DNA of 41,736 nucleotides from a virus: IMG/VR virus record IMGVR_UViG_3300033571_024423, positions 1 through 41,736 of that record; one strand, given 5' to 3'. The position numbers and the translations under genes are program-made. The notes under the pieces were generated by a model that did no database searches, was not told where the DNA came from, and was given only the letters and a program-made list of their open reading frames with translations. Shown in pieces: positions 15,734 to 23,109 of this stretch; positions within the stretch are counted from its first letter, which is position 1; every line of letters starts with the position of its first letter.

Positions 15734-17215
15734 TTAATATTGTTCAGTGCTTATAAGCAAGTTAAAAGACATACTCAAAGCATCTAAACCGGTGCCGGTA
15801 TCAGGATCATAAACCCGAAAAGAGAGAGATGATAAATTCACTGGATAAGAGATATTAATATCAAGCCATTGGTAAGCTCTGCTGTCATAGATATAAGCGC
15901 CAGTGCCCACTTGTGAAAATTCGGGATGAAAATAACAGACTACATTGTTGCGCTGACCGGGTTTGCGGCTGGTGGAGGCTTGATAAGTTTGCAGCGGCAA
16001 GTCCAATATTTCAATCGCAATATCAAAGGAAGAATTAACGACAGCCATATTGATAGAAGATTGACATTGAAAAGATCCGGTAGGACTGTTGATTGGTGTG
16101 AGAATATTGAGGCCGCCTGGGACATCAAGACCTGCTCGTAAAGATCCAGAGTTCGACATGTTAAAAGCAACGGTGCGGGTTTGAGTGCCGGTAGGAGTCG
16201 CAGTCATTAAAATATCGGGTGTCATTGATGCGGCAATATTAATGTTGGGTGTATTTTGGACAATTTGCGCAGAAGTTCCAGAGGCCTGTAATGTATAGTC
16301 GGCCGTATAATCGATAACGCCTAAAGCACCCGGATGAGTGGTAGCCGAATTGAAGGTTTCTGTTTGTCCACCATCTGATCTTTGTAAATAATAACGGAGG
16401 GCAAATTGACCAGCGACTTGATAAATTTCACAAAAATATTGATCACCACCAACAACGGATGGAGGGAAAGCATCTCTATCGACAGCTGTATCAAGATCTC
16501 CGTTTTCTAAAAACACAGCACCAGTAGGAGATTGGCGAATGCCATGAATATCCGCAATTTGACCAATTAATCCCATACTCCAACTAGAACCATTAGCTAC
16601 AGCTTCTCCTATAGTTGGCATATTAAATTGAAAACGAGCCAAACAGCCACCTCCCTTTAATAAAGAAATAGTCGTATCAGATTGAGTCATAGCCCAGTCG
16701 CCAGCACTTGATGGATAATAAAATTGGCCGACACCAGCAGTCATATTGTCTGTAACCATGGTAAGAGCCTGGACAGCAGAAGTAGTGTATTGAATTTCGA
16801 AGGTATTGGTGGTAGCTGTAGAAGGGTTAGTGGTGGTGCTACAAATTACTTTTAAACCCAGATCGCGATAAATGGTAGGTGGTGAAGTAGCGGGTAGGTA
16901 GCCCGTTTGATAAGCCGTGAAGGTATTATTGCACCCTTCCGTTAAAGCATTTAATAATTGTAAAAGATTAGCATAGCGCTGACCTTGGAGTTCAACCGTG
17001 GAACTTTGAAAGTTGGGAAAATTCAAGCCGTAAGAAAATTCAAAGGTTGTATCGGGTAAAGTAAAATTATCAGCAATTCCGTTGATCACGGCCGTGAATT
17101 TATCTAAAGCGATCTTGTTGCCTGGGTTAACAATAACGGGTGCGGCGAAATTGACGGTGAATGGCGCATTAGGTGTATAATTTTCGTCCACAATAATTTT
17201 CAATTGAGTAGGCAT
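15734..17215 (-). CDS. 493-aa virion protein, spike/penton-associated candidate
   Basis: Beta-rich with no enzyme motif. The N-terminus PFTVNFAAPVIVNPGNKIALDKF (18-40) and LQGQRYANLLQLLNAL (76-91) resemble the layout of the 1338-aa protein (VNPADSVFVKASF; IPKGSYNPNYLAELI). Near the C-terminus PVNLSSLSFRVYDPDTG matches that protein's PLTLSALKVRILDPFT. The two are therefore probably paralogues with one core and different inserts. A position at capsid vertices or spikes is inferred. TATATATAA abuts its ATG, and it diverges from the 455-aa gene across a 44-bp gap, so both are likely expressed together. Confidence 0.65.
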   Translation of the reverse strand: MPTQLKIIVDENYTPNAPFTVNFAAPVIVNPGNKIALDKFTAVINGIADNFTLPDTTFEFSYGLNFPNFQSSTVELQGQRYANLLQLLNALTEGCNNTFTAYQTGYLPATSPPTIYRDLGLKVICSTTTNPSTATTNTFEIQYTTSAVQALTMVTDNMTAGVGQFYYPSSAGDWAMTQSDTTISLLKGGGCLARFQFNMPTIGEAVANGSSWSMGLIGQIADIHGIRQSPTGAVFLENGDLDTAVDRDAFPPSVVGGDQYFCEIYQVAGQFALRYYLQRSDGGQTETFNSATTHPGALGVIDYTADYTLQASGTSAQIVQNTPNINIAASMTPDILMTATPTGTQTRTVAFNMSNSGSLRAGLDVPGGLNILTPINSPTGSFQCQSSINMAVVNSSFDIAIEILDLPLQTYQASTSRKPGQRNNVVCYFHPEFSQVGTGAYIYDSRAYQWLDINISYPVNLSSLSFRVYDPDTGTGLDALSMSFNLLISTEQY

Positions 17216-17224
17216 TTATATATA
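17216..17224 (-). promoter_or_regulatory. TATATATAA motif abutting the 493-aa gene ATG
   Basis: Fourth exact copy of the start-abutting element in this arm, within the 44-bp divergent region shared with the 455-aa gene. Confidence 0.6.
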
Positions 17225-17249
17225 AAACCAAATAAAAAAATATAAAGGT

Positions 17250-17261
17250 ATTCTATAGAAT
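17250..17261 (+). promoter_or_regulatory. 12-bp palindrome overlapping the 455-aa gene start
   Basis: ATTCTATAGAAT is a perfect palindrome whose last two bases are the AT of the start codon. It could be a protein-binding or start-site element; chance cannot be excluded. Confidence 0.35.
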
Positions 17262-18627
17262 GCCAATCTCTCAATTTAACAATTGGAATGCGCCTTTGGC
17301 GGCTTTTGGCTTTCCTGGTGATGTCTTTAATGGATCGCCTGAACAGACAGGTGCGGCTGCGGCCATCAGTGTAAATATACTTTGTTCGACGCTGACGACC
17401 TTGACGATCCAACAATCTTATAATAGCAGTAATTTTTATTATCAAGAACAGTATCAAATTCAAGGCGGCCAATTGACCACCATTCAGATGCCTGTTGTTT
17501 TACCTTACTTTAGAGTAAATATTTTGAATCAAACACAAGCCACGCAACAATATTGTAATATGAATACATCTCTCGTCCCCCAGTTGACCCAGAGTGTAGA
17601 TATACGGCCGTTGACATCAGCCACGGATACTGTTTCGGTAGGTAATTTCCCAGCCGAGCAACTCGTAGCAGGAGAGAATAGCAATTTTGTATTTTACCCG
17701 ACAGCAGCCAACAACACGATCAGCATCTATGCGGATGGCACCAAAGGCACAACGGTAGCCGGCGGCTGGCAATACAATAACTTAAATAACACTGGTAAAA
17801 TCAACTGGTATTGTTATGCCTCACCTACACCCGCTACGGATTACAAGGTGTCCGAACTCACCAGTATGTATGCCGTTATTAATCAACAATCTACTTTAGG
17901 TTTAGCCACAGCACAGAATCCTTGGATTAAAATTTATACTCGGCCTAATGGAATTAATGATAGCGCACTGTGGTATAAAAGTGGGTTGTTTTTTGGTTCC
18001 AATGCGCATACCGATATCTCGGGCAATAAACTGTTGTACACCGGCACCGACCCTGTGGATATCCACCCCGAGATTACCGGCATTAACCGTATTCAATTAC
18101 TTTTTATCTCGGCCTTGAGCGACAATAAACAGTTAGCCGATGTTCAAAATGAGAGCATTTTTCTCGGAACGCTACAAACCACCAACAATACTACCCCCGC
18201 TGACAGTTTTGCTTTTACGATGTCCGAGTTTGGTGCGGACTGGGTGAAAACACCAGCGGTGCTGCCCATTGAACACGGGGCGGTAGTGACGAGTTTGGTG
18301 CCGACATTATATACAACAACTATTAATGAAGCCGTTTCAGCCGTCAATTTTCAGAGCACGGCTTTTGAAGTAGGAGAGAATAGTTTAGTTGATGTGTTGC
18401 TGTTAGGCACTGGTATTACAAACGGCAGTGTTCGGCTGGATTATAGCGCGGATGGTGCTGCTTGGTTCCCCGATAATACAAATAGTTACGCAATAACCAC
18501 AACCGATCCGCATTATGTAATTAAAGGCATAAAAACGGCCAGCCGCTATATTCGAGTCAGCACCGGCGGATCAGCCACTTTTCGGGCAACAAATTTATTG
18601 ATGACATTTAGCAGCAAGAGAGAATAA
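17260..18627 (+). CDS. 455-aa fibre-like or host-recognition virion protein
   Basis: Two similar beta-sandwich-like parts frame the protein: TLTIQQSYNSSNFYYQE...LPYFRVNILN (about 47-90) and VRLDYSADGAAWFPD...ASRYIRVSTGG (about 391-437). The second has the pattern of small sandwich domains in phage tail and carbohydrate-binding proteins. The middle has GGWQYNNLNNTGKINWYCY, a Trp/Tyr-rich stretch typical of a lectin-like fold. There is no signal peptide or membrane segment. A surface fibre that binds the host is the best guess. It heads an oppositely oriented block with four microproteins and ends with a strong GC hairpin right after the stop. The start at 17260 is supported by a palindrome overlapping the ATG. 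Confidence 0.62.
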   Translation: MPISQFNNWNAPLAAFGFPGDVFNGSPEQTGAAAAISVNILCSTLTTLTIQQSYNSSNFYYQEQYQIQGGQLTTIQMPVVLPYFRVNILNQTQATQQYCNMNTSLVPQLTQSVDIRPLTSATDTVSVGNFPAEQLVAGENSNFVFYPTAANNTISIYADGTKGTTVAGGWQYNNLNNTGKINWYCYASPTPATDYKVSELTSMYAVINQQSTLGLATAQNPWIKIYTRPNGINDSALWYKSGLFFGSNAHTDISGNKLLYTGTDPVDIHPEITGINRIQLLFISALSDNKQLADVQNESIFLGTLQTTNNTTPADSFAFTMSEFGADWVKTPAVLPIEHGAVVTSLVPTLYTTTINEAVSAVNFQSTAFEVGENSLVDVLLLGTGITNGSVRLDYSADGAAWFPDNTNSYAITTTDPHYVIKGIKTASRYIRVSTGGSATFRATNLLMTFSSKRE

Positions 18628-18644
18628 CGAGGGGAAACCCCTCG
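18628..18644 (+). terminator. Seven-base-stem hairpin directly after the 455-aa gene
   Basis: CGAGGGG and CCCCTCG are separated by AAA, starting at the base after the stop codon. Its composition resembles the GC-rich dispersed elements A and B, and it is followed by another CACCCC. Confidence 0.65.
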
Positions 18645-18674
18645 GGCACCCCAAATAAAATCTATAATAATATT

Positions 18675-18812
18675 ATGAACTACCGTTTAGAAGTAGTTTA
18701 TAATGTGCTACGGCTTTGGCTGGTTAACAAAACCTACCCTCCGAAACCCCACCCCGAGAGATCAATCGTAAAAAGAACAGAAGAAGTAAAAAGGCCATAC
18801 GGCCAGAAATAA
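18675..18812 (+). CDS. Possible 45-aa basic microprotein
   Basis: An ATG at 18675 opens 45 codons ending in TAA. The protein has a hydrophobic start (about residues 6-17) and a Lys/Arg/Pro-rich tail (PPKPHPERS, VKRTEEVKRP). It fills the gap between the 455-aa and 47-aa genes in the same direction. No family and no strong promoter; it could be a chance frame. Confidence 0.42.
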   Translation: MNYRLEVVYNVLRLWLVNKTYPPKPHPERSIVKRTEEVKRPYGQK

Positions 18813-18830
18813 AGATCTATCGTAAATATA

Positions 18831-18974
18831 ATGGACAAGCTCAAAAAGAAAGGCACCGTAAAAGCCAAAGCACCTGACGCTTACCTTTACGAACCACCGA
18901 AAAGTGAAAAGAAGATCACTGATAAAGATCTGTTTGTTCTTAAAACGAAAGATATAAAAAATAATAAAAGGTAA
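18831..18974 (+). CDS. 47-aa basic microprotein
   Basis: The 47 residues are very Lys-rich at both ends (MDKLKKKGTVKAKAP; KTKDIKNNKR), with DAYLYEPP between. TAAATATA precedes the ATG, and the stop is seven bases before the next start, giving tight packing in one direction. It is likely a small DNA-binding or core virion protein, by charge only. Confidence 0.58.
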   Translation: MDKLKKKGTVKAKAPDAYLYEPPKSEKKITDKDLFVLKTKDIKNNKR

Positions 18975-18981
18975 TTATATA

Positions 18982-19176
18982 ATGGATAGTGTAGCCGTGG
19001 TTGCCTTGATCATCAGTATTATCGGTGCTCTAGGACATTTTGTGAGAGATGTTCATTTACAGAAGTGTAAGGCTTGTTGCTTTGAAAGCGATTGTCGCGA
19101 TCGCAAATCAAGCCGTTCATCATTGACGCCACCGGAAACGCCTTTAGATCCGCCCATTACTTCAACTGGATGTTAG
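18982..19176 (+). CDS. 64-aa single-pass membrane protein with Cys cluster
   Basis: Residues 4-21 (VAVVALIISIIGALGHFV) form a clear membrane segment with a short N-terminus. A cytosolic or lumenal Cys cluster follows (CKACCFESDC, about 29-38), then an Arg/Ser stretch and a Pro-rich tail ending in Cys. The cluster could bind zinc or form disulfides. Small membrane proteins of this type occur in viruses with internal membranes and in virophages. TTATATA precedes the start. The function is unknown; a virion or host-membrane role is inferred. Confidence 0.72.
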   Translation: MDSVAVVALIISIIGALGHFVRDVHLQKCKACCFESDCRDRKSSRSSLTPPETPLDPPITSTGC

Positions 19177-19198
19177 ATATTTATCTCTCGTTATATAA

Positions 19199-19375
19199 AT
19201 GCCCAAACAACAAGCCTTTCGAACTGTAGAGCAGAATAAGAAGTTTTATGCGCAATCTGTTAAGCCTGTAGAATACAATTATAATTATAAATACATCGTG
19301 CCCAAGCCGATTGTCTTGCCAGTTCCGCAAACGCCGCGTATTTTAGCGATCAGAGGCAATGGTGGTGGATTCTAA
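19199..19375 (+). CDS. 58-aa microprotein, function unknown
   Basis: TTATATAA directly before the ATG is a short form of the late-type motif. The product is Tyr/Asn- and Pro/Val-rich (YNYNYKYIVPKPIVLPVPQ) with a Gly-rich end. Its TAA overlaps the stop of the methyltransferase on the other strand. No family is recognised. Confidence 0.6.
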   Translation: MPKQQAFRTVEQNKKFYAQSVKPVEYNYNYKYIVPKPIVLPVPQTPRILAIRGNGGGF

Positions 19376-19875
19376 AAATTACCTTCAATAAAATTAATTT
19401 TATCATTTTTCTCTCGTGTAAAAATCATAAAGAAATAGCGGCCTCGCCATTTTTTCACATTACAAATAGTATATCCCTGAAAGTATAATCCATTTTCATT
19501 TAATTTCTTCATGCGTAAAGGCGTAAGTGTTGAAAAACAATAATCATTGCCAAGAAAAGCAATACCTTTATTAACCTTTGTTGAATAGTATTCTAATAAT
19601 TGATAAAAAGCATTAATTCGTTTACCATTATTTTCAAGCTGAAAAGGTGGATTAGAAACAACCCAATCAATCTCTCCAATATGATCTTTATAATCTCTTC
19701 CTTCTTCGATTTCACACCAATACTTTTCTACATAAGCAGGTAGGCAATTATAGAAAGAACCTTCACCTCGAAAAGGTTCTAAAACTTGATCACCAGAAAC
19801 GAGAGGAAGGCCTTTAATAAGTTTTTGACACAATTCTGAAGGAGTTTGATGAAAAAAATAAGTTTCATCTTTCAT
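19372..19875 (-). CDS. Short DNA adenine methyltransferase (NPPF type)
   Basis: At 167 residues this is a minimal methyltransferase. HQTPSELCQKL (9-19) fits the N-terminal helix motif, VLEPFRGEGSFY (31-42) is the S-adenosylmethionine-binding motif I, and SNPPF (74-78) is the catalytic motif IV. WRGRYFFMIF near 143-152 closes the sheet. It would put a methyl group on N6 of adenine in DNA. No separate recognition domain is visible, so specificity cannot be read. It follows the larger methyltransferase by 20 bp, and no restriction nuclease partner is seen. Short enzymes of this type are frequent in giant viruses and phages. Confidence 0.82.
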   Translation of the reverse strand: MKDETYFFHQTPSELCQKLIKGLPLVSGDQVLEPFRGEGSFYNCLPAYVEKYWCEIEEGRDYKDHIGEIDWVVSNPPFQLENNGKRINAFYQLLEYYSTKVNKGIAFLGNDYCFSTLTPLRMKKLNENGLYFQGYTICNVKKWRGRYFFMIFTREKNDKINFIEGNF

Positions 19876-19895
19876 TTTATATTTAATAAATATAT

Positions 19896-20702
19896 TTAAT
19901 TTAAAATACTTTTTGCTTTATCAAAAAAAGCTTTATCCATTTCAATGCCGATATAATTTCGTTTTAGATCTCGAGAAGCAATGCCACTATGCGCAGAACC
20001 AAATGTAGGGTCTAAAACGGTGTCTCCTTCATTAGAATATCGAGAGATTAACCATTTATAAAGTTCTATTGGTTTGGCCGTAGGATGACCATTCTTTTCT
20101 TTTTTGTTCGCGATTTCGATATAAGAGATAGGACAGCGTTTACCAGGAACAGTTGAATTAACATTGGATAATTCACTAATAGAAGGTATAAAATTAGAAC
20201 TACTGCGACCACCACCACCAGCTGGGAAATCGCCTATAATATCAATGCGATTGTAGTTAGATCCAGCTTTACTAAAAACATAGATCATTTCGTGTGCAGA
20301 CATGGGTTTTTTATTAGCAGCCAAGAATCCAACAGCATTCGATTTACACCAGACCAAATCGTATCGAAATTCTCTCGGATTGCTATTAATAAGATCTATG
20401 CCAAATTTGGTAGAACAAAAATGAAGACATGGAGTATGATCATTCTTTCTTATACGGCGAATATGCGTCCAGAATAGATCCAGATCAATTTTAATATCCC
20501 ATTTACATCCCGAAATAACTGTTCCGGCTTGTCGATCATTTTGTTTGTTAGGGTTATCAGCTCTTTTCAATTTTTCTTTTTTATCAATAGCTTTTCCGCT
20601 TAAACACCCATAAGGTAGATCACAAATAATTAAATCAATACTTTTATCAGCAATCGATTTCAACTGTTCTAAACAGTCAGCATTAAAAAGTTGTAGGGTC
20701 AT
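19896..20702 (-). CDS. Site-specific DNA methyltransferase (beta class, DLPYG)
   Basis: 268 residues, near the usual size of this family. LIICDLPYG at 24-32 is the catalytic motif IV; the central domain has HFCSTKFG and YDLVWCKSN, and the end HPTAKPIELYKWLI (206-219) is followed by VLDPTFGSAHSGIA (229-242), motif I for S-adenosylmethionine. Motif IV before motif I defines the beta class (N6-adenine or N4-cytosine). It is the gene closest to the centre and is followed in the same direction by a second methyltransferase. It may protect viral DNA against a host or partner-virus nuclease; this is inferred. Confidence 0.92.
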   Translation of the reverse strand: MTLQLFNADCLEQLKSIADKSIDLIICDLPYGCLSGKAIDKKEKLKRADNPNKQNDRQAGTVISGCKWDIKIDLDLFWTHIRRIRKNDHTPCLHFCSTKFGIDLINSNPREFRYDLVWCKSNAVGFLAANKKPMSAHEMIYVFSKAGSNYNRIDIIGDFPAGGGGRSSSNFIPSISELSNVNSTVPGKRCPISYIEIANKKEKNGHPTAKPIELYKWLISRYSNEGDTVLDPTFGSAHSGIASRDLKRNYIGIEMDKAFFDKAKSILN

Positions 20703-20762
20703 ATATATATATAAAAATAAAAAGAGAGAGAAGTAAAAGCGAAGGTAAAATCAGGGGGGTAA

Positions 20763-20801
20763 ATCTCGGGCGGGGATCTCGGGCGGGGATCTCGGGCGGG
20801 G
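20763..20801 (+). repeat. Three 13-bp G-rich tandem repeats, left of centre
   Basis: ATCTCGGGCGGGG three times without mismatch, continuing into a longer G run. The six closely spaced G tracts could form a G-quadruplex. The G-rich strand runs 5' to 3' toward the apex, as in telomeres. Confidence 0.85.
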
Positions 20802-20935
20802 GGTTATAGCCGAGACAGACCAGCCGAGATAGCCTAGCCGAGCGCGACCCTGTTTATGCTTAAACAATATTGTTTAAGCATAAACAGGGTCGCGCTCGGC
20901 TAGGCTATCTCGGCTGGTCTGTCTCGGCTATAACC

Positions 20936-20974
20936 CCCCGCCCGAGATCCCCGCCCGAGATCCCCGCCCGAGAT
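20936..20974 (-). repeat. Three 13-bp G-rich tandem repeats, right of centre
   Basis: Mirror of the repeats at 20763-20801: CCCCGCCCGAGAT three times on the plus strand. Confidence 0.85.
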
Positions 20975-21034
20975 TTACCCCCCTGATTTTACCTTCGCTT
21001 TTACTTCTCTCTCTTTTTATTTTTATATATATAT

Positions 21035-21841
21035 ATGACCCTACAACTTTTTAATGCTGACTGTTTAGAACAGTTGAAATCGATTGCTGATAAAAGTATT
21101 GATTTAATTATTTGTGATCTACCTTATGGGTGTTTAAGCGGAAAAGCTATTGATAAAAAAGAAAAATTGAAAAGAGCTGATAACCCTAACAAACAAAATG
21201 ATCGACAAGCCGGAACAGTTATTTCGGGATGTAAATGGGATATTAAAATTGATCTGGATCTATTCTGGACGCATATTCGCCGTATAAGAAAGAATGATCA
21301 TACTCCATGTCTTCATTTTTGTTCTACCAAATTTGGCATAGATCTTATTAATAGCAATCCGAGAGAATTTCGATACGATTTGGTCTGGTGTAAATCGAAT
21401 GCTGTTGGATTCTTGGCTGCTAATAAAAAACCCATGTCTGCACACGAAATGATCTATGTTTTTAGTAAAGCTGGATCTAACTACAATCGCATTGATATTA
21501 TAGGCGATTTCCCAGCTGGTGGTGGTGGTCGCAGTAGTTCTAATTTTATACCTTCTATTAGTGAATTATCCAATGTTAATTCAACTGTTCCTGGTAAACG
21601 CTGTCCTATCTCTTATATCGAAATCGCGAACAAAAAAGAAAAGAATGGTCATCCTACGGCCAAACCAATAGAACTTTATAAATGGTTAATCTCTCGATAT
21701 TCTAATGAAGGAGACACCGTTTTAGACCCTACATTTGGTTCTGCGCATAGTGGCATTGCTTCTCGAGATCTAAAACGAAATTATATCGGCATTGAAATGG
21801 ATAAAGCTTTTTTTGATAAAGCAAAAAGTATTTTAAATTAA
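21035..21841 (+). CDS. Site-specific DNA methyltransferase (beta class), right copy
   Basis: Identical to the gene at 19896-20702: catalytic DLPYG at 28-32 and motif I DPTFGSA at 231-237. A run of TA repeats (TATATATATATATG) leads directly into its start codon. It diverges from the left copy across the central palindrome. Confidence 0.92.
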   Translation: MTLQLFNADCLEQLKSIADKSIDLIICDLPYGCLSGKAIDKKEKLKRADNPNKQNDRQAGTVISGCKWDIKIDLDLFWTHIRRIRKNDHTPCLHFCSTKFGIDLINSNPREFRYDLVWCKSNAVGFLAANKKPMSAHEMIYVFSKAGSNYNRIDIIGDFPAGGGGRSSSNFIPSISELSNVNSTVPGKRCPISYIEIANKKEKNGHPTAKPIELYKWLISRYSNEGDTVLDPTFGSAHSGIASRDLKRNYIGIEMDKAFFDKAKSILN

Positions 21842-21861
21842 ATATATTTATTAAATATAAA

Positions 21862-22365
21862 ATGAAAGATGAAACTTATTTTTTTCATCAAACTCCTTCA
21901 GAATTGTGTCAAAAACTTATTAAAGGCCTTCCTCTCGTTTCTGGTGATCAAGTTTTAGAACCTTTTCGAGGTGAAGGTTCTTTCTATAATTGCCTACCTG
22001 CTTATGTAGAAAAGTATTGGTGTGAAATCGAAGAAGGAAGAGATTATAAAGATCATATTGGAGAGATTGATTGGGTTGTTTCTAATCCACCTTTTCAGCT
22101 TGAAAATAATGGTAAACGAATTAATGCTTTTTATCAATTATTAGAATACTATTCAACAAAGGTTAATAAAGGTATTGCTTTTCTTGGCAATGATTATTGT
22201 TTTTCAACACTTACGCCTTTACGCATGAAGAAATTAAATGAAAATGGATTATACTTTCAGGGATATACTATTTGTAATGTGAAAAAATGGCGAGGCCGCT
22301 ATTTCTTTATGATTTTTACACGAGAGAAAAATGATAAAATTAATTTTATTGAAGGTAATTTTTAG
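21862..22365 (+). CDS. Short DNA adenine methyltransferase (NPPF type), right copy
   Basis: Identical to 19372-19875, with motif I EPFRGEG at 33-39 and motif IV NPPF at 75-78. It starts 20 bp after the larger methyltransferase, and its stop overlaps that of the convergent 58-aa gene. Confidence 0.82.
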   Translation: MKDETYFFHQTPSELCQKLIKGLPLVSGDQVLEPFRGEGSFYNCLPAYVEKYWCEIEEGRDYKDHIGEIDWVVSNPPFQLENNGKRINAFYQLLEYYSTKVNKGIAFLGNDYCFSTLTPLRMKKLNENGLYFQGYTICNVKKWRGRYFFMIFTREKNDKINFIEGNF

Positions 22366-22538
22366 AATCCACCACCATTGCCTCTGATCGCTAAAATACG
22401 CGGCGTTTGCGGAACTGGCAAGACAATCGGCTTGGGCACGATGTATTTATAATTATAATTGTATTCTACAGGCTTAACAGATTGCGCATAAAACTTCTTA
22501 TTCTGCTCTACAGTTCGAAAGGCTTGTTGTTTGGGCAT
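22362..22538 (-). CDS. 58-aa microprotein, right copy
   Basis: Identical to 19199-19375: Tyr/Asn- and Pro/Val-rich, unknown function, with TTATATAA directly before its ATG. Confidence 0.6.
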   Translation of the reverse strand: MPKQQAFRTVEQNKKFYAQSVKPVEYNYNYKYIVPKPIVLPVPQTPRILAIRGNGGGF

Positions 22539-22560
22539 TTATATAACGAGAGATAAATAT

Positions 22561-22755
22561 CTAACATCCAGTTGAAGTAATGGGCGGATCTAAAGGCGTT
22601 TCCGGTGGCGTCAATGATGAACGGCTTGATTTGCGATCGCGACAATCGCTTTCAAAGCAACAAGCCTTACACTTCTGTAAATGAACATCTCTCACAAAAT
22701 GTCCTAGAGCACCGATAATACTGATGATCAAGGCAACCACGGCTACACTATCCAT
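22561..22755 (-). CDS. 64-aa single-pass membrane protein with Cys cluster, right copy
   Basis: Identical to 18982-19176: membrane segment at residues 4-21, then CKACCFESDC. Lies 22 bp upstream of the 58-aa gene in one direction. Confidence 0.72.
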   Translation of the reverse strand: MDSVAVVALIISIIGALGHFVRDVHLQKCKACCFESDCRDRKSSRSSLTPPETPLDPPITSTGC

Positions 22756-22762
22756 TATATAA

Positions 22763-22906
22763 TTACCTTTTATTATTTTTTATATCTTTCGTTTTAAGAA
22801 CAAACAGATCTTTATCAGTGATCTTCTTTTCACTTTTCGGTGGTTCGTAAAGGTAAGCGTCAGGTGCTTTGGCTTTTACGGTGCCTTTCTTTTTGAGCTT
22901 GTCCAT
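22763..22906 (-). CDS. 47-aa basic microprotein, right copy
   Basis: Identical to 18831-18974: Lys-rich at both ends, separated from the membrane protein gene by seven bases. Confidence 0.58.
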   Translation of the reverse strand: MDKLKKKGTVKAKAPDAYLYEPPKSEKKITDKDLFVLKTKDIKNNKR

Positions 22907-22924
22907 TATATTTACGATAGATCT

Positions 22925-23062
22925 TTATTTCTGGCCGTATGGCCTTTTTACTTCTTCTGTTCTTTTTACGATTGATCTCTCGGGGTGGGGTTTCGGAGGG
23001 TAGGTTTTGTTAACCAGCCAAAGCCGTAGCACATTATAAACTACTTCTAAACGGTAGTTCAT
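22925..23062 (-). CDS. Possible 45-aa basic microprotein, right copy
   Basis: Identical to 18675-18812: hydrophobic start and basic Pro-rich tail; a weak prediction. Confidence 0.42.
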   Translation of the reverse strand: MNYRLEVVYNVLRLWLVNKTYPPKPHPERSIVKRTEEVKRPYGQK

Positions 23063-23092
23063 AATATTATTATAGATTTTATTTGGGGTGCC

Positions 23093-23109
23093 CGAGGGGT
23101 TTCCCCTCG
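23093..23109 (-). terminator. Hairpin directly after the 455-aa gene, right copy
   Basis: CGAGGGG-AAA-CCCCTCG on the minus strand, starting at the base after the stop codon; mirror of 18628-18644. Confidence 0.65.

Larger units (their letters stand above)
20703..21034. other. 332-bp non-coding centre with palindrome apex
   Basis: Two mirrored 166-bp halves lie between the divergent methyltransferase genes. From each gene toward the apex come an AT/GA-rich part, three 13-bp G-rich repeats, a stretch with repeated AGCCGAG, and an AT-rich apex (TGCTTAAACAAT and its mirror). No gene is visible. It could be a genome terminus (hairpin telomere or concatemer junction) or an origin. Confidence 0.75.

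Noticed and set aside
17200-17472. 90-codon minus-strand frame over the 455-aa gene start (and its mirror 24265-24537)
   Set aside because: It lies inside the clear 455-aa and 493-aa genes, has low-complexity basic content and no promoter motif of its own.
1-20868. Recurrent GAGAG/CTCTC strings near several genes
   Set aside because: About as many are expected by chance in 20 kb; no fixed position relative to genes.
1-20868. Search for tRNA genes, integrase and packaging ATPase
   Set aside because: No cloverleaf, no recombinase motif and no second Walker A site outside the helicase were found by eye; absence applies only to the visible part.
20763-20974. CRISPR-like repeat array at the centre
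   Set aside because: The 13-bp repeats are directly tandem without spacers.
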